DNA of 64,000 bases from Neoscytalidium dimidiatum. Lineage: Eukaryota > Ascomycota > Dothideomycetes > Botryosphaeriales > Botryosphaeriaceae. The position numbers were made by a program, and so were the translations under genes. Under the pieces are notes generated by a model, which ran no database searches, was not told the origin of the DNA, and worked only from the letters and a program-made list of their open reading frames with translations. Positions within the stretch are counted from its first letter, which is position 1; every line of letters begins with the position of its first letter. The stretch covers positions 3,100,001 to 3,164,000 of the forward strand of contig CM074697.1 in NCBI GenBank assembly GCA_037367355.1, given 5' to 3'. Shown here one piece after another: positions 63,601 through 64,000 of the stretch.

Positions 63601-64000
63601 GGCTGCGGCTCTCGACGTATCCACGGTAGGGCCATATCCGGACGCCTTAGTTGGTGTCTTGCTTCCCGGTCTAGCGCCGTTTGCCCTAGGTTGCGGAGGC
63701 TGCTGTTGAGGGGGTGGTCCAGAAGATGGTGGAGGTCCGCCAGTGGCCCGGGGTAATCGAGACCCTGCACCAGCGGCACCGTTCTGCTGACCAGCAGACA
63801 CCGGAGGCCCGTCGGCGGGCCGGGCTGGCGGAGCACCCACTGGACCGGCCATCATGCTTTCCCGACCTACCCTGCTTTGGGGGATACCGGTCCGTTCCCC
63901 TGCGCTCATCTTTCGCCCAGGTTGTCTCTCTGCAGAAGGAGCAGGAGACTGCTCGCTTGAGGGATATCTGATTTTCGAAGTGTCCAGAACGTACGCCAGG
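60658..64000 (-). CDS. Large coiled-coil scaffold protein, possibly continuing beyond the window
   Basis: A single open frame on the minus strand. From the first ATG in the window (63909) it encodes 1,083 aa. The frame stays open to the window edge with similar Ser/Pro-rich text (SSEQSPAPSAERQPGRK), so the true start may lie outside. Residues 1-220 are low-complexity, rich in Pro, Ser and Arg with many SP sites. About residues 220-900 form an almost continuous coiled coil with heptads (ELEAARSRNAWLASELALAR; LRHEKAALEERAKDAEQRV). The C-terminus has an Asp run (DLDDDDDDQ) and another disordered tail. Comparable fungal proteins are annotated as 'M protein repeat' or polarity/septum scaffolds. 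I infer a cytoskeletal or cortical scaffold but cannot name the orthologue. No signal peptide or membrane segment. Confidence 0.8.
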   Translation of the reverse strand, partial: LAYVLDTSKIRYPSSEQSPAPSAERQPGRKMSAGERTGIPQSRVGRESMMAGPVGAPPARPADGPPVSAGQQNGAAGAGSRLPRATGGPPPSSGPPPQQQPPQPRANGARPGSKTPTKASGYGPTVDTSRAAAFDRDTMSPVTRDSPSSRDAEPQTVAARAMREQGSREQSPRGVRSPVSAKSPHHHKESVDSTKSGPSRADSRTRHQQSLDNIVQESPRGSMEGHKHKRSTSREVERPIDSGIGSSPAVKQQNEEIIRELEAARSRNAWLASELALARKAGYQANASNSPVLDERAAEAFGDDDKPLVEALIKMRAELAKVQSSIDAQAVEAANKIAQIEKQRDAAISEAVYAKTKLAAHGGSQAGTPQPDSNRNMTPDMDRMNDLNRRLAASLAAQTELSSRVDGLLVEVEAEKRARKLAEETAEAAQKRASELDSYRQRTMMELESLRAELHEAEKTAREESASCAEAKASAQMLEVDKLELSGKLARALEDVKSHSGILESLRAAVSASTDKASLLESKLEDERSQRAELEQALAKLRAECEDSKTELESTARRLKDSEEIAAKHAEEAAMHREAVLNGLARATDRDDVEDVSNQRVQILQQQLDAASAMVRKNQEAADHASEKLRRAEERIAGLETFQEQASREGLSIRKQLQNAMREMQQLQSEKAELQQQFERQVLEANAHEVQLKTLKNLLEERGISTSAAEHRRSRALDSPGSRFSTPELNRVRELEQQLDASLKAHDEMRASFESREAEISKEWEEKITALHNDHQAAVKYLRGTEKMLTKMKSELERYKANNAELEKELDKARQRGLSPNQDTNPDWEAERESLRSELTSVQLTLKNSVSHLEGQISQLQADLETARRDQESAAQQAQQLEHSAAQQRIDLENLRHEKAALEERAKDAEQRVQMFLDQFENSVDNYRRQSQMVLQSHGAGDRAPGHAHHRSHDSIAGESIYSQATDVTERTATPPNAQAAAAATRNSMALDSLATELETLRSHWESTNKAYRLSQNSYFDRTPTTEHADLSESLGSWRKRLDLDDDDDDQSALQYANAPSTQVQKQPSPGKQAMHERKPSEEGDQRTPTVATMNGVQPGSPTGPGPGGAAMI

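Overview
The window is nuclear DNA of a filamentous ascomycete (Pezizomycotina). Most genes are broken by short introns of about 50-160 bp with GTRAGT-like donors, CTNAC-like branch sites and YAG acceptors. The gene set fits: an ASH1-type SET methyltransferase, a Zn2Cys6 regulator, a MUP1-type methionine permease, GH78 and GH20 enzymes, a HET-domain relic and a DASH subunit. A dothideomycete is plausible but not settled. Coding exons were joined by hand from splice signals, reading phase and protein-family continuity. I found no tRNA, rRNA, CRISPR array or intact transposon.

Layout. 0-1 kb: 3' part of an ABC1/COQ8-like kinase gene. 3.7-6.9 kb: ASH1-like H3K36 methyltransferase. 10-11 kb: small Zn2Cys6 factor (minus). 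12.7-13.7 kb: bZIP factor (minus). 16.1-18.2 kb: methionine permease (minus). 19-21.3 kb: unrecognised 729-aa protein. 21.3-23.6 kb: F-box/ankyrin protein (minus). 24-25 kb: four-span membrane protein. 25.3-27.6 kb: secreted GH78-like rhamnosidase. 27.9-29.6 kb: helical-domain protein (minus), with a broken paralogue at 30.8-31.2 kb. 31.6-34 kb: Gemin2/SIP1-like protein (minus). 34.8-36 kb: F-box/LRR protein (minus). 37.2-39.3 kb: secreted GH20-like enzyme. 39.8-41.4 kb: HET-domain pseudogene. 41.6-44.2 kb: Rsm22/METTL17-like mitoribosome assembly factor (minus). 45.5-46.9 kb: casein kinase I (minus). 50.1-50.7 kb: four-exon ATP synthase subunit J (Atp18). 51-51.6 kb: Spc19. 52.1-52.9 kb: Rrp40. 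53.2-55.1 kb: Ssz1. 55.5-56.7 kb: dienelactone hydrolase. 58.2-59.2 kb: a possible 50-aa ORF and a short-chain dehydrogenase remnant. 60.7-64 kb: large coiled-coil protein, open at the window edge.

How the genes relate. The right third (41.6-55 kb) is housekeeping: mitochondrial translation and ATP synthase, kinetochore, exosome, ribosome-associated chaperone and CK1. It includes two tight divergent pairs, Atp18/Spc19 and Rrp40/Ssz1. The middle (19-41.4 kb) is accessory: secreted glycosidases, ankyrin, F-box and helical-domain proteins, and two decayed genes of allorecognition or innate-immunity type. The left part has transcription and chromatin regulators separated by 2-3 kb of non-coding DNA. 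No convincing new multi-gene system is visible. The items most worth checking are the two decayed genes, the unrecognised proteins beside them, the repeated motifs in the ASH1-like and ankyrin proteins, and the alternative C-terminus of casein kinase I.
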